A stretch of DNA of 64,000 nucleotides from Leuconostoc mesenteroides subsp. mesenteroides (GTDB lineage: Bacteria; Bacillota; Bacilli; Lactobacillales; Lactobacillaceae): assembly GCA_009676745.1 (NCBI GenBank), contig CP046062.1, positions 567,501 through 631,500 on the forward strand, read 5' to 3'. The first letter of the stretch is position 1. Each line of letters starts with the position of its first letter. Below, in pieces: positions 8,679 through 18,347 of this stretch. Under the pieces are notes generated by a model. It made no database searches and had not been told where the DNA came from. It worked only from the letters and a program-made list of their open reading frames with translations. A program made the translations under genes and the position numbers.

Positions 8679-9575
8679 ATGAAAAAGTGGCAGTACAATT
8701 TTATAATAACATCCCAAAATGCTGGTCAAACGGTTAAGGAGCTGTTGATAAAGTGGTACGTGCCACAAAGAATTCGCGGTGCTTTGCGCATTAAAAAGCA
8801 TTTTAGTGTGAACAATACTATTGTACCTACCAACTATGAACTACGGGTGGGAGATCAATTGCAACTTAACTTCGATGCAGATGACTTTCGTACTGGTAAA
8901 TCAAACTATGTACCCAATTATCAGAAGTCAGTGAATATCATTTTTGAAAATAGAGATTTGGTTGTTGTTGATAAACCTGCGGGTATGAAGATGCATCCGC
9001 ATTCACCAACTGAAACAGATACTTTGTTGAACTATTTGGCAGGTGCGTTTATTCAGCGAAAGAGCGGTAATCAACCTTATATGGTTCACAGGATAGATCG
9101 AGCAACTTCAGGATTAGTAATTGTAGCAAAGAACCCTGTCGTGGTACCGATACTAGATAGAATGTTATCAGATAAGCAGATTACACGAACTTATGTGACA
9201 TGGGTTAGTGGTGTGGTGCAAGCTAATTGTGGTACAATTACCACACCTATAGGAATCGACACAAGAGATGATCGAAAACGTGCCGTTGATGGGAAAGAAT
9301 CCCAGGTAGCAGTGACACACTGGTGGCGAATGCATACGGTGTTTTACGGTTCATTACTACGGGTGCAATTAAGCACAGGACGCATGCATCAAATTCGTGT
9401 GCACTTAGCTAGTATAGGACACCCTATTATTGGTGATGAGCTATACGGTGATGTAGACAATGACCGTATGCTGCTACACTCAGCATCCATAAACATGACG
9501 TTACCGTTTGATAGCGGAGAGAAGATGATTACAGGACCATTGCCAATTGATTTCCCAAGACAACTACGTCAGTAA
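8679..9575 (+). CDS. RluA/RluD family pseudouridine synthase
   Basis: 298 aa, normal for the family. An S4-like N-terminal region (residues 15-70) is followed by the catalytic domain. VDKPAGMKMHP lies near 105, and the catalytic Asp is in VHRIDRATSGL (about 140-150). GRMHQIRVHLASIGHPIIGDELYG marks the C-terminal motif. It isomerises uridines in rRNA or tRNA; the exact site cannot be read. Weak RBS (GAGAGCTAGG). Ends at a strong bidirectional terminator. Confidence 0.92.
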   Translation: MKKWQYNFIITSQNAGQTVKELLIKWYVPQRIRGALRIKKHFSVNNTIVPTNYELRVGDQLQLNFDADDFRTGKSNYVPNYQKSVNIIFENRDLVVVDKPAGMKMHPHSPTETDTLLNYLAGAFIQRKSGNQPYMVHRIDRATSGLVIVAKNPVVVPILDRMLSDKQITRTYVTWVSGVVQANCGTITTPIGIDTRDDRKRAVDGKESQVAVTHWWRMHTVFYGSLLRVQLSTGRMHQIRVHLASIGHPIIGDELYGDVDNDRMLLHSASINMTLPFDSGEKMITGPLPIDFPRQLRQ

Positions 9576-9576
9576 C

Positions 9577-9612
9577 AAAAAGACGAACACTTGAATAAGT
9601 GTTCGTCTTTTT
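9577..9612. terminator. Bidirectional terminator
   Basis: Perfect 16-bp arms (core AAAGACGAACACTT) with loop GAAT and T-runs on both strands, between convergent genes. Confidence 0.92.
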
Positions 9613-9642
9613 ATCTGACATCATTATTTTACTAAGATGAAA

Positions 9643-10374
9643 TTATGCTTTTTGAGTTTCTTTAACTTCTTCTTTTTGATCAAGGAAGTTAGCGGCAAAT
9701 GCTGCCAATGCGCCACCAAGTAGGTTAGCCACTAGGTAAACCCATACATGAGTGAGAGCTTTACCTTGAACAAAAATTGCTGGGGCTAATGCACGTGCTG
9801 GGTTGAACGCACCACCAGTAATTGGTAATGCAACAACAATTAATACCGCCAACCAAATACCGATAATAAATGGTGCTGGTACATTATTTAGCTTAGTAAC
9901 AATTGCGATTACCAAAACGAACAAGAATGTTAGTACAAGTTCAAATGCAAATGCATACCAACCTGAACCATCAGAGAAGTTTGTTTGCCCAAGACCAGCT
10001 AAGGATACGAATTGTTTTACAGTCATTGATTGACCAGACAAAGCAGTAGATACAGTTGATGATTTCAGGTAAGCTGTTACACCGCCATAAACAGCAGCAG
10101 AAGCAACAATAGCACCAAGTAATTGTGCAATCACATAGCCAACAAATGTCACCCATGGCAAACGCTTTTGAATAGCCATTGCCAATGAAACGGCAGGGTT
10201 AAAGTGACCACCTGAGATATGCCCAAAGGCATAGATTGCAACGGCTAATGAAAGGCCGAATGCTAAACCGACAGTGATAGTCGATTGTGTTGTAGCAGCT
10301 GAATAAACAACGCTACCAGTTCCAAAGAACACTAGCATAAATGTTCCAAGGAATTCTGCGATATACTTACGCAT
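9643..10374 (-). CDS. MIP family aquaporin / glycerol facilitator
   Basis: 243 aa, six TM segments. Both NPA boxes are intact: GGHFNPAVS (about 56-64) and GGAFNPARA (about 187-195). The second box ends in Arg, followed by ALAPA. The family conducts water and small neutral solutes (glycerol, dihydroxyacetone, lactic acid) in lactic acid bacteria. RBS AAGGAGA precedes ATG 10374. Monocistronic. Confidence 0.92.
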   Translation of the reverse strand: MRKYIAEFLGTFMLVFFGTGSVVYSAATTQSTITVGLAFGLSLAVAIYAFGHISGGHFNPAVSLAMAIQKRLPWVTFVGYVIAQLLGAIVASAAVYGGVTAYLKSSTVSTALSGQSMTVKQFVSLAGLGQTNFSDGSGWYAFAFELVLTFLFVLVIAIVTKLNNVPAPFIIGIWLAVLIVVALPITGGAFNPARALAPAIFVQGKALTHVWVYLVANLLGGALAAFAANFLDQKEEVKETQKA

Positions 10375-10466
10375 GAAATTTCTCCTTATATGTATGTAAA
10401 ATTACCAATACCTACTATTATACACTCTTAGATTAACTGGTTGTTAAATATTAAGGAAAGGTATAA

Positions 10467-12518
10467 CTAATGCTTTAATAATAATGCATTAATTGCAACA
10501 ATGATTGTGGATAGTGACATAATTAATGCGGCTATCATTGGGTTTAGCATTATACCAGCAAACGCCAATACACCGGCAGCTAGAGGAATAGCAATAATGT
10601 TATAACTAGCTCCCCACCATAAATTTTGCACTTGCTTAATATTGCTACGCTTAGCTAGATTAATAAAGTCAATAATTTTTGACAACTGATTAGCTATTAA
10701 TATAGCATCAGCAGAAGCGTGTGCCACTTCCGTTCCAACACCAATGGCAATACTTAAATTAGCTTGAGCTAAGGCTGGGGCATCATTAATACCATCGCCA
10801 ATCATCATTGTCGTACCATGCTGCTGATACTGTGAGACCAGATTGATTTTGTCTTGAGGAGATACTTGTGAATGAATATTTGTTATTTTTAACTTTTCAG
10901 CAATTTGTTTTGCAGCCAATTCATTGTCACCTGTAATCATAACGGGTGTGATTCCTTGATTCAATAAGGTACGAATAAAGCTTGGGGCTGATTCTTTGAG
11001 ATGGTCCCCTTGTGCTATGGCAGCTATAATGCGTCTATCTTCTAACAAGTAAGAGATTGAACCTGCCGTTTGTAATGGCGTAAAAGCAATATGATTTTGT
11101 TTGAGGTATTTTGCCGAAACAAGCGTATATGACTGATCATCTATCTTACCACGTACACCATAACCTGCAATATTTTCTACGTGTGACGCTTGTAATTTTG
11201 GCGCCCGTTTGTCTTTTGCGTAGTTAACAATGGATTGCGCAAGTGGGTGAGTAGATTGCTGGTCTAGTGCGCTCATAATCCCTAATGCTTTACGTTGATC
11301 AAAGTCATAGACACTAAAGTGTTGTACAGTAAATTGTCCTGTTGTTAATGTACCAGTTTTATCCATCAAAGCAAACTTTAAATGATTTGCTGCTACTAGC
11401 GCTTTACGATTTTTGATTAATATGCCTTCCTTTGCTGCAATCGCCTTTGTTCGATTGATGACCAAAGGTACTGCTAGACCCAAGGCGTGAGGGCAGGCAA
11501 TAACTAAGACAGTTGCGGCAATATTAGTTGCAAAACCTAATCCGCGTACTGGTGTCCAAATAAGTAGAGAACCAGTAGCAAATAATAAAGCCACCCAAAA
11601 CAACCATGCAGCGACTTTATCTGCTAGTGTTTCAACACGTGATTTCTTATCTTGAGAAGATAATAAAGCTTCTTTTAGTTGACCAATAAATGAGTCATTT
11701 CCAATGTTTGTTAATTTAACATCAAGCGTACCATTACCGTTAATAGTACCACCAACTACTAGTGAACCCATTTTCTTTTCGACTAGCCGACTTTCGCCAG
11801 TCATTAAAGATTCGTCAACCTGACTTACACCTTCAACTACATTACCATCAGCAGGGAAAGATTCACCGGCCAGCACACGAACAATCATTTCTGATTTTAG
11901 TGCGTCAATAGGCATATCCATCCACATATCATCATGTTTGACATGCGCAATGTTTGGCATTAATTCGCGTAACTTAGCCGTTGCATCTCCGGCTTGCATG
12001 GTCACAGACATCTCAATTCGGTGACCTAGAAGCATAATAACAGTCAGTGTTGCAAATTCCCAAAAGAAATCCATAACGTGAGCATGAAATAGTTGTGTTG
12101 ATAGAACCGCGTAAATAGAATACCAAAAAGTAACATTCAGGCCGACGGTAATTAAGCTCATCATAGCGGGTTTTTTAGTACGAAATTCAATACGCGCACC
12201 ATCCAAAAAAGGTTTGGAACCAATGAAGTAGAGAAGGGTAGATAGTAGCGCAGAGACCCAAGAACTGCCAGGGAAAGTAAAAGTAAATGGCAAATAGATA
12301 CCCATGAAGGGTGTGATAATAATGATAGGAATCATTAAGAAAAAGGCCCACCAAAAACGGTGTTTCATGTCTGACATGTCCATACTATCCATACCTACAT
12401 GAGAAGTGTGTTCATGACTGGACATGTCGATATGATTGTGATGCATGCTTGACATATCATGGTGTTCATGTAATGTATCTTGATTTGTCATATTCATTTG
12501 ATTATGTTTCATAGTCAT
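10467..12518 (-). CDS. copB: CopB-type copper-exporting P1B ATPase
   Basis: 683 aa from ATG 12518, chosen because GAGGA is 7 nt upstream and the start overlaps the copY stop (ATGA). The N-terminus is Met/His-rich, with many HxH and MxxM motifs and no CxxC domain. TGES actuator motif, CPH in the intramembrane metal site (VIACPHALGLAVP), DKTGTLT phosphorylation site, and GDGINDAPAL hinge. CPH and the His-rich tail place it in the CopB (P1B-3) group, which exports Cu+/Ag+ or Cu2+. Coupled to the copY repressor. Confidence 0.95.
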   Translation of the reverse strand: MTMKHNQMNMTNQDTLHEHHDMSSMHHNHIDMSSHEHTSHVGMDSMDMSDMKHRFWWAFFLMIPIIIITPFMGIYLPFTFTFPGSSWVSALLSTLLYFIGSKPFLDGARIEFRTKKPAMMSLITVGLNVTFWYSIYAVLSTQLFHAHVMDFFWEFATLTVIMLLGHRIEMSVTMQAGDATAKLRELMPNIAHVKHDDMWMDMPIDALKSEMIVRVLAGESFPADGNVVEGVSQVDESLMTGESRLVEKKMGSLVVGGTINGNGTLDVKLTNIGNDSFIGQLKEALLSSQDKKSRVETLADKVAAWLFWVALLFATGSLLIWTPVRGLGFATNIAATVLVIACPHALGLAVPLVINRTKAIAAKEGILIKNRKALVAANHLKFALMDKTGTLTTGQFTVQHFSVYDFDQRKALGIMSALDQQSTHPLAQSIVNYAKDKRAPKLQASHVENIAGYGVRGKIDDQSYTLVSAKYLKQNHIAFTPLQTAGSISYLLEDRRIIAAIAQGDHLKESAPSFIRTLLNQGITPVMITGDNELAAKQIAEKLKITNIHSQVSPQDKINLVSQYQQHGTTMMIGDGINDAPALAQANLSIAIGVGTEVAHASADAILIANQLSKIIDFINLAKRSNIKQVQNLWWGASYNIIAIPLAAGVLAFAGIMLNPMIAALIMSLSTIIVAINALLLKH

Positions 12519-12940
12519 TGACATTCCTCACAATTTTCGGGTAAACAGTTACAGGCGATGCTTTCCGGAGCACTTTTCATTTTTTGTTCTAGTAACGATT
12601 GTAGTTTGATAATGTCTGATTGAGATAAGGCTATGTCAGCAAGTACATTCACTAAGGTATTGCCAATACACATAGCACACATATCGTCTATTGTGGCACG
12701 TAGTGATTGCGTCATCATTTCATGTTCACCTACAGTGGGTATGTATAAACGGTTTCGTGTAGCACCGTCTGTACGTAACAGTCCTTTTTTTAGTATTCGG
12801 TTAATCAATGTTTTAACAGTTGATGGTTGCCAATCTTTTTGATTGTGCATAATATGAATGATTTGATTGGTGGTGGCCTCACCTAATGTCCATATTACAC
12901 GCATTATTTCCCATTCACTTGTTGTTAGTAATTTTTTCAT
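12515..12940 (-). CDS. copY: CopY/TcrY-type copper-responsive repressor
   Basis: 141 aa with an N-terminal BlaI/MecI-like winged helix (TSEWEIMRVIWTLGEATTNQI) and a Cys-rich C-terminus. The last residues read CNCLPENCEEC, i.e. CxCx4CxxC; as I recall the enterococcal form is CxCx4CxC, so the last pair has one extra residue. CopY-type repressors hold Zn and release DNA when Cu(I) replaces it. A perfect cop box (12951-12960) lies just upstream. No Shine-Dalgarno sequence is seen and the -10 box ends 6 nt before ATG. Confidence 0.94.
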   Translation of the reverse strand: MKKLLTTSEWEIMRVIWTLGEATTNQIIHIMHNQKDWQPSTVKTLINRILKKGLLRTDGATRNRLYIPTVGEHEMMTQSLRATIDDMCAMCIGNTLVNVLADIALSQSDIIKLQSLLEQKMKSAPESIACNCLPENCEECQ

Positions 12941-12946
12941 ACTTTA

Positions 12947-12975
12947 AGTCTACAACTGTAAACTTAAAAACACAA
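12947..12975 (-). promoter_or_regulatory. copYB promoter with cop box
   Basis: On the minus strand: TTGTGT (12970-12975), 17 bp, TAGACT (12947-12952). The cop box TACAACTGTA (TACAnnTGTA) occupies 12951-12960, overlapping the -10, so CopY binding would block polymerase. Confidence 0.85.
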
Positions 12976-13005
12976 CTATTTCGAGTGATTGATAAATGTA
13001 AAGGA

Positions 13006-13042
13006 TTGACAAGATGAAGTGTACTGTGTATTATAGTACACG
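13006..13042 (+). promoter_or_regulatory. Promoter and GntR/YtrA operator
   Basis: TTGACA (13006-13011), 17 bp, TATTAT (13029-13034). A dyad GTGTACT-N9-AGTACAC (13019-13041) covers the -10. Written as AGTGTA-N13-TACAC it matches, but for the last base, the YtrA operator I recall from Bacillus subtilis. Confidence 0.75.
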
Positions 13043-13141
13043 TAGTACAGATGTCATGGGGAACAATGAAACATATAAAGGAACAGCTCTTGATAGGACA
13101 ATTGATAAAAACCTATCAAAATCTAATAAGGAAGTGCACAG

Positions 13142-13507
13142 ATGGCGCAAATTCAACGCAGTCAACCATTATATGAGCAGCTAATGTGGCGTATTAAAGC
13201 GCAAATTGCGTCTGGCATATTACATATTGGTGATAAATTGCCATCAGTCCGAGAAATGGCTTTAATTGAGGGATTAAATCCAAATACTGTTGCAAAGGCT
13301 TATAAGGCTTTGGAAACGCAAAATGTGATTGAAACGGTAACTGGCAAAGGTACTTTTGTTCATAAAAGCGAGGGTATTGCGGATGATAAGTTATTAGCTC
13401 AATTACGTTTAAAAATGACCGAAATTGTTATTGAGGCGAAACGTGCATCTATTGATGCCAGGCAGCTACATAATTGGATTGAAGAATTATATGGAGAAAT
13501 ATCATGA
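13142..13507 (+). CDS. GntR family regulator, YtrA subfamily
   Basis: 121 aa: a GntR winged helix (residues 8-75, with KLPSVREMALIEGLNPNTVAKAY split by its turn) and only a short C-terminal helix, as in YtrA-type regulators. These usually repress their own ABC-transporter operon and are induced by cell-wall-active compounds. Here it heads five genes on one strand, overlapping the next gene by 4 nt. RBS AGGAAG. Confidence 0.92.
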   Translation: MAQIQRSQPLYEQLMWRIKAQIASGILHIGDKLPSVREMALIEGLNPNTVAKAYKALETQNVIETVTGKGTFVHKSEGIADDKLLAQLRLKMTEIVIEAKRASIDARQLHNWIEELYGEIS

Positions 13508-14409
13508 GTTTAATTTTGGAAAATATTTCTAAAAAAATACACCATCATGCCATTCTAAATAATACAAGCTTTGAGCTCAAAGAGGGGGAAGTTGTTGGCT
13601 TAGTTGGGCGTAATGGTGCAGGGAAAACAACATTATTTAGAACCATATCTGGGGAGATACAGGCTGATTTTGGCCGTATTGGTTTAGATAATCAAGATTA
13701 TATGAAAACAATTGCAATTCACGATCAATTATTTTACATTGATATGCCAAATAATTGGCTAGCATATTATACACCAAAGCGAATTAAATCGATTTTATCG
13801 GTCGCCTATGTGAATTTTGATTCAGAATGGTACGATGACCGTTTGAATCAATTTGGATTAAATAATAATAAACGTGTTCAAAACTATTCAAAAGGGATGA
13901 AAGCATTGTTCACGATTATTGTCAGCTTTGCTAGCCGCGCCCAATATGTGTTATTGGATGAACCGCTTGATGGTTTAGACGTATTAGTTCGAGATCAGGT
14001 AAAGCAATTAATTATTGACCGTGTTACGAAAAAAAATACGACAGTTCTCATTGCATCACATAATTTGGTTGAACTTGATACGTTAGTTGATCGTATTTTA
14101 TTGCTAAAAAACGGTACAATTGATCGTGCATTTGCGATTGAAAATAATAAAAACATTAAGAAGTATCAACTGGCTTATGACGGGGATGTCATGCCAGAAT
14201 TTCTGAGGAATAATGGGACAATCATTGCTCAGGTTGGCCATATAGTAACCATTGTATTTGATAATTTTGATGAAGACGTTGGTATTAAGTTAGCGGGATC
14301 AGATTTCAAGTTCATTGAAGAATTACCTATTAGCAGTGAAGACATATTCCGCGCGAGTTTTGCTAATGAGGTATATGCTTGGCAACAAGAACTAGGGGGT
14401 GAACAATGA
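13504..14409 (+). CDS. ABC transporter ATP-binding protein
   Basis: 301 aa. Walker A GRNGAGKTT (about 34-42); the signature is degenerate (NYSKGMKALF); Walker B YVLLDEPLDGLD; H-loop ASHN. The last 80 residues form a separate domain of unknown role. It overlaps the GntR gene and the following membrane gene (each by 4 nt) and should pair with it. Confidence 0.88.
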   Translation: MSLILENISKKIHHHAILNNTSFELKEGEVVGLVGRNGAGKTTLFRTISGEIQADFGRIGLDNQDYMKTIAIHDQLFYIDMPNNWLAYYTPKRIKSILSVAYVNFDSEWYDDRLNQFGLNNNKRVQNYSKGMKALFTIIVSFASRAQYVLLDEPLDGLDVLVRDQVKQLIIDRVTKKNTTVLIASHNLVELDTLVDRILLLKNGTIDRAFAIENNKNIKKYQLAYDGDVMPEFLRNNGTIIAQVGHIVTIVFDNFDEDVGIKLAGSDFKFIEELPISSEDIFRASFANEVYAWQQELGGEQ

Positions 14410-15242
14410 AACAAGCATTACGGCTATATGGCAGGATTAAATTTAATCAGATTGTATTAATAGCAATTCTTGGACTTCTAGTAACTTGTTTTATTGGGGG
14501 TGTGAATACATATTATGGACGAGCAATAACAAACATAGGAAGTGATAGCGAATTGGGAAGCGTACTGATGGGCGTCATGCTCATAGCAGCAGGTGCCACT
14601 ACGTACGCAGACCAAACAAGACACTTAAATACTTGGTTAAGTACGCAAAGTGCGTCTAGAAGGCAGTTTTTCATCAGCAAAGTGGTATGGATGATTATTG
14701 CGCCCATTATATTGGGTGCTGCTATTGACTTATTTATGTCCATTTCAATACGTTCTGATAATTTGTACAAGGTGGCGAGTAACAATTTAAACGACGGTGT
14801 GGAATTATTTTACGTGGCCAGTGTCGTGGTGTTGGTTAGTACAATTGTCGGACCAATATGGCAAAAAACCATAGGGAGCTTTTTCGCATTAGTTGTTTGC
14901 TCAACCTTGTCTACTGGTGTGGGCGCAATATTTATTGACTTTGGTATGAAAGAACTAGTTCAAAATAATGAGTTTACAACGTTGGTTACCTTTATCGTAG
15001 CAATGCTCTTAATGGGGTCTAGCTACTATATTGTAGGTATTATTGGCATAGAAAGTGAACATGATACAGTACGTGTACCGGCTTTGAGATGGCCGGTGAT
15101 TATATTTGTATTCGTTTCAACGTTGGCAGTTCCGCTTTTTAATGAAGGTTCACTAACGGCGGGTTCATTTATAATGCCAGTAGTTTTGAGCGTAATTACG
15201 TTCATCTTTGTATTTAAACCAAAGTTATCTTGGCAAAAATAA
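14406..15242 (+). CDS. ABC transporter membrane protein
   Basis: 278 aa with about six hydrophobic segments, no recognised motif, similar in layout to permeases of YtrA-regulated systems. It overlaps the upstream ATPase by 4 nt, so it is most likely its partner. Substrate unknown. Confidence 0.8.
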   Translation: MKQALRLYGRIKFNQIVLIAILGLLVTCFIGGVNTYYGRAITNIGSDSELGSVLMGVMLIAAGATTYADQTRHLNTWLSTQSASRRQFFISKVVWMIIAPIILGAAIDLFMSISIRSDNLYKVASNNLNDGVELFYVASVVVLVSTIVGPIWQKTIGSFFALVVCSTLSTGVGAIFIDFGMKELVQNNEFTTLVTFIVAMLLMGSSYYIVGIIGIESEHDTVRVPALRWPVIIFVFVSTLAVPLFNEGSLTAGSFIMPVVLSVITFIFVFKPKLSWQK

Positions 15243-15266
15243 TTGATTCAATAAAAGGGGAAAAAC

Positions 15267-16172
15267 ATGGCATTATTAGAAGTAAAGAATGTTAATAAAA
15301 AGTATGGTAATAGAGCAGCAATGGATGACGTCAGTTTCAACGTTGAAGCCGGTCACATTGTTGGACTGATTGGTCCTAATGGTGCTGGTAAATCAACAAC
15401 CATGCGTGCTATTACTGGTTTAATGAGTTACTCATCTGGACAAATTACATTTGATGGGCAACCTGTGACGTTTAATAATCATAGTGCGCTTGATAAAATT
15501 GGTAATTTAATTGAATATCCAGCCATTTATCCAAATTTAACCGCGCTAGAACATTTGAAGTTGTATGCAATGGACACAAAAAATCCTGCTGATTTCAAAG
15601 AATTAATGCATAAAACGCAAATTGACGGGAACAATTTTGGAAAACGTAAGGCGAAAAACTTTTCATTGGGTATGAAACAGCGTCTTGGTATTGCTATTGC
15701 ACTTATCCGGAACCCAAAGTTAGTTATTTTGGATGAACCGATGAACGGGCTTGACCCACAATCCGTTCATGACTTGCGCGAATTAATTCGTTCATTAGCT
15801 GGAGAAGGTGTGGCTTTCTTAATTTCAAGTCATCTTTTGGATGAATTGCAAAAACTAGTTGATGATGTTGTTATTATTAATCATGGTAAAATTATTCAAA
15901 CAGCTACCATAGAAACGTTCTTTATTCATGACCAAGAACGCTGGACATTTGACACTAGTGATAATAAATCAGCGCTACAGATAGCACAAAGTCAAAACTG
16001 GCAAGCTACAATTGACAGCGGTCTATTACAAATTAGTGGAGCAGAAAATTTGCAGCAAGTGATCACAGCAATTAATGAAGCCAATGTACAAATTAAATCA
16101 CTTAACACAACAACTGGCAATCTAGAAAAGTCATTACTTGATATGCTAGCGGCTGATAATCAGGGGGAATAA
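15267..16172 (+). CDS. ABC transporter ATP-binding protein (BcrA-like)
   Basis: 301 aa. Walker A GPNGAGKST, signature FSLGMKQRL, Walker B LVILDEPMNGLDP, H-loop SSHLLDE. This pattern is typical of BcrA-type ATPases for lantibiotic or bacitracin resistance. RBS AAGGGGA at about 15253. It begins 24 nt after the first ABC pair and is followed by its own permease, giving two stacked ABC systems under one YtrA-type regulator. Confidence 0.9.
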   Translation: MALLEVKNVNKKYGNRAAMDDVSFNVEAGHIVGLIGPNGAGKSTTMRAITGLMSYSSGQITFDGQPVTFNNHSALDKIGNLIEYPAIYPNLTALEHLKLYAMDTKNPADFKELMHKTQIDGNNFGKRKAKNFSLGMKQRLGIAIALIRNPKLVILDEPMNGLDPQSVHDLRELIRSLAGEGVAFLISSHLLDELQKLVDDVVIINHGKIIQTATIETFFIHDQERWTFDTSDNKSALQIAQSQNWQATIDSGLLQISGAENLQQVITAINEANVQIKSLNTTTGNLEKSLLDMLAADNQGE

Positions 16173-16175
16173 CGC

Positions 16176-16943
16176 ATGTTAACACTAATGAAGCAAGAAT
16201 ATTACAAGGCATTCAAGCAAAATAAGTTATACATTTGGTTGATTTTAGGATTTATTTTTCCAATTGCTATCATCGGTATTTTTAAATCAGCAAGATCAAC
16301 TGGATCGATTATTAATCTTGGACAATCATTAATTTATGTTGAAATGGCAGGTATCATTATTACTGCCTTGTCGATCTCACAAGAGTTTGGTTTTGGTACA
16401 ATTCGTCCATTGTTATCACGTCGCTTTAGTCGAGGTGAAGTGTTCATCAGTAAATTATTATTAAACATCAGTGTTTATATTGGATTGTTTGTATCAGCTT
16501 TTATTGGCACTGTTTTGGCTACTGCTATATTTGTTCCTAAGTATGATTTTTCACAAAAGTTAGGATATATAGGGAACAGCTGGCAGGGTATGATGATTTC
16601 GATTATGGATGTAGCACTTCAAATGATATTTGTAGCTGCATTAGTATTAATGGTTACGAATATGGTCAAGAGTTCAGGAGCTGCGATTGGACTTGGTGTA
16701 GTTATGATAGTTGCCACACCAATCATTTCTGTCATTTCATTAAGATTAATTGATTTAGCACCAATTTTGAAGTGGAATCCGTTCAATATTTATTTAGGTA
16801 TTGCTAATCTTGGACAGGTTAAACCTAGTATAATGGCGCAAATGATGGATATGTCACAAGGTGCAATGATTGTAGCATACTTGATATACATTGTGTTGAT
16901 GTACGGTATTGCTTATTTGATCTTTAGAAAACGCAGCGTTTAA
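16176..16943 (+). CDS. ABC-2 type permease
   Basis: 255 aa, six hydrophobic segments. The pattern QEFGFGTIRPLLSRRFSRGEVFISK (near residue 70, split here by its turn) is typical of ABC-2 permeases paired with BcrA-like ATPases. It starts 3 nt after the ATPase stop. Last gene of the operon; a terminator follows. Confidence 0.88.
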   Translation: MLTLMKQEYYKAFKQNKLYIWLILGFIFPIAIIGIFKSARSTGSIINLGQSLIYVEMAGIIITALSISQEFGFGTIRPLLSRRFSRGEVFISKLLLNISVYIGLFVSAFIGTVLATAIFVPKYDFSQKLGYIGNSWQGMMISIMDVALQMIFVAALVLMVTNMVKSSGAAIGLGVVMIVATPIISVISLRLIDLAPILKWNPFNIYLGIANLGQVKPSIMAQMMDMSQGAMIVAYLIYIVLMYGIAYLIFRKRSV

Positions 16944-16957
16944 AATTAGTAAATAAT

Positions 16958-16995
16958 AAAAAAACACGAACTTCAAATGTGAGTTCGTGTTTTTA
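16958..16995. terminator. Bidirectional terminator
   Basis: ACACGAACT/AGTTCGTGT stem with A-run before and T-run after, between convergent genes. Confidence 0.88.
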
Positions 16996-16996
16996 T

Positions 16997-17857
16997 TTAA
17001 AAATCAGCTGAGGAAGCATCAGTGTGGAATCCTCCCACGCCAGTAAGTGAGTCTAATGATGAAATTTCTTCTGATGTTAGAGCAAAGTCAAATACATCGG
17101 CATTTGCTTTAATGTATGCTTCATGTGTTGATTTGGGTAAAGGTAGGAATCCTTTATCCAAGGACCAACGAATTAATATTTGTGGTACCGATTTATTATA
17201 TTTTTCACTCAGACTAATCACCTGTGGTAAATCAACGAGCTTTCCTGTACCTAGTGGGGAATAAGCTTCATTAAGTATGCCGTGATTTTTATCATAGGTA
17301 ACTAATTCTTGCTGGTTATCAGAAGGGTTTAAAAAGTTTTGATTAACCATGGGTGCTATGGTTTGTGTTTTAGCTAGTGCTTCTAGATGTTCAATTTGGA
17401 AGTTCGAAACGCCAATGGCTCTTGTTTTTCCTATTTTATATTCATCTTCCAAAGCACGCCAAGTATCTGCGTTTGCATCAATCCAGGCATCCTCCCCTTG
17501 TTTTTGAAGGGCAGCAGGATTTGGCCAATGGATTAAATATAAGTCAACGTAGTCTAAGTCAAGCTTCTTAAGAGATGTGTCAAGCGCTTGTATCGCTTTT
17601 TCGTATGTGTGTGCATCATTCCAAAGTTTAGTTGTCACAAACAATTCATCACGTGGAATACCAGAATCTTTTATGGCACGACCGACAGAATCTTCATTAC
17701 CATATATAGCTGCTGTATCAATGTGACGATAACCTGATTCTAGAGCCCAACGAACAGACTGATAAGCTTCTGTACCATTTGCACTTTGCCAAGTTCCAAA
17801 CCCAATTATAGGAATTTCGATACCGTTGGTTAGCTTATATGTGTCTACAAGGGTCAT
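16997..17857 (-). CDS. Aldo/keto reductase (2,5-diketo-gluconate reductase type)
   Basis: 286 aa TIM-barrel oxidoreductase. GFGTWQ at 20-25, catalytic Asp/Tyr in HIDTAAIYGNE (about 46-56), Lys in TTKLWND, His in YLIHWPNP, and the NADPH-binding LPKSTH near 240. The family reduces aldehydes and ketones; substrate unknown. RBS GGAGG before ATG 17857. Monocistronic. Confidence 0.92.
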   Translation of the reverse strand: MTLVDTYKLTNGIEIPIIGFGTWQSANGTEAYQSVRWALESGYRHIDTAAIYGNEDSVGRAIKDSGIPRDELFVTTKLWNDAHTYEKAIQALDTSLKKLDLDYVDLYLIHWPNPAALQKQGEDAWIDANADTWRALEDEYKIGKTRAIGVSNFQIEHLEALAKTQTIAPMVNQNFLNPSDNQQELVTYDKNHGILNEAYSPLGTGKLVDLPQVISLSEKYNKSVPQILIRWSLDKGFLPLPKSTHEAYIKANADVFDFALTSEEISSLDSLTGVGGFHTDASSADF

Positions 17858-18109
17858 GTTATTTACCTCCGTAATCCTTTTATTATACGGTGTTGTTTTG
17901 AAAGCACCAATTATTCTCAGTATAACATGCCAGGCTTGTTAATTGATTTTTAGTGCATGGAGAAAAGGAAATATTTTAACACTAATTTAATGTTAGTACA
18001 GTACAATGGCTTTAGTGGCAATAATAATTAATTTGTCAAACTAGCGAAGCCCCTTAAAAAAGATACACTCAATCTATTATTATTCTCTCAAATTATAATT
18101 TTCTTCTCT

Positions 18110-18140
18110 CCCCGTATCTTTGGATGCGGGGTTTCGTTTT
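18110..18140 (+). terminator. Orphan hairpin with T-rich tail
   Basis: CCCCGTAT/ATGCGGGG stem then TTTCGTTTT, in the 360-nt gap 17858-18217 that otherwise holds no gene. TATAAT-like sequence lies about 10 nt upstream. Resembles the orphan hairpin at 2865. Confidence 0.5.
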
Positions 18141-18177
18141 GAGTGATGAAAAAATCTAGCTGTTTCAAAGTAATAGA

Positions 18178-18214
18178 AAAAGCACCAAAATTGATAAGAT
18201 TTTGGTGCTTTTTT
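18178..18214. terminator. Terminator of tRNA-Asn
   Basis: AAAAGCACCAAAAT/ATTTTGGTGCTTTT with T-runs on both sides; serves the minus-strand tRNA. Confidence 0.85.
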
Positions 18215-18217
18215 ATA

Positions 18218-18289
18218 CTGCTCCACTTGGATTCGAACCAAGGACCTGCGCATTAACAGTGCGTTATTCTACCACTGAACTATGGAGCA
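18218..18289 (-). tRNA. tRNA-Asn (GTT)
   Basis: Reverse complement gives acceptor TGCTCCA/TGGAGCA, D-arm GTTC/GAAT, anticodon loop CTGTTAA (GTT), T-arm CTTGG/CCAAG. Discriminator G. Stand-alone gene 58 nt downstream of argD. Confidence 0.93.
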
Positions 18290-18347
18290 ATTAGTTGAAT
18301 TAATCAACTATTACAGTATATCAACGTTGGCATATTTTGTCAACAGT

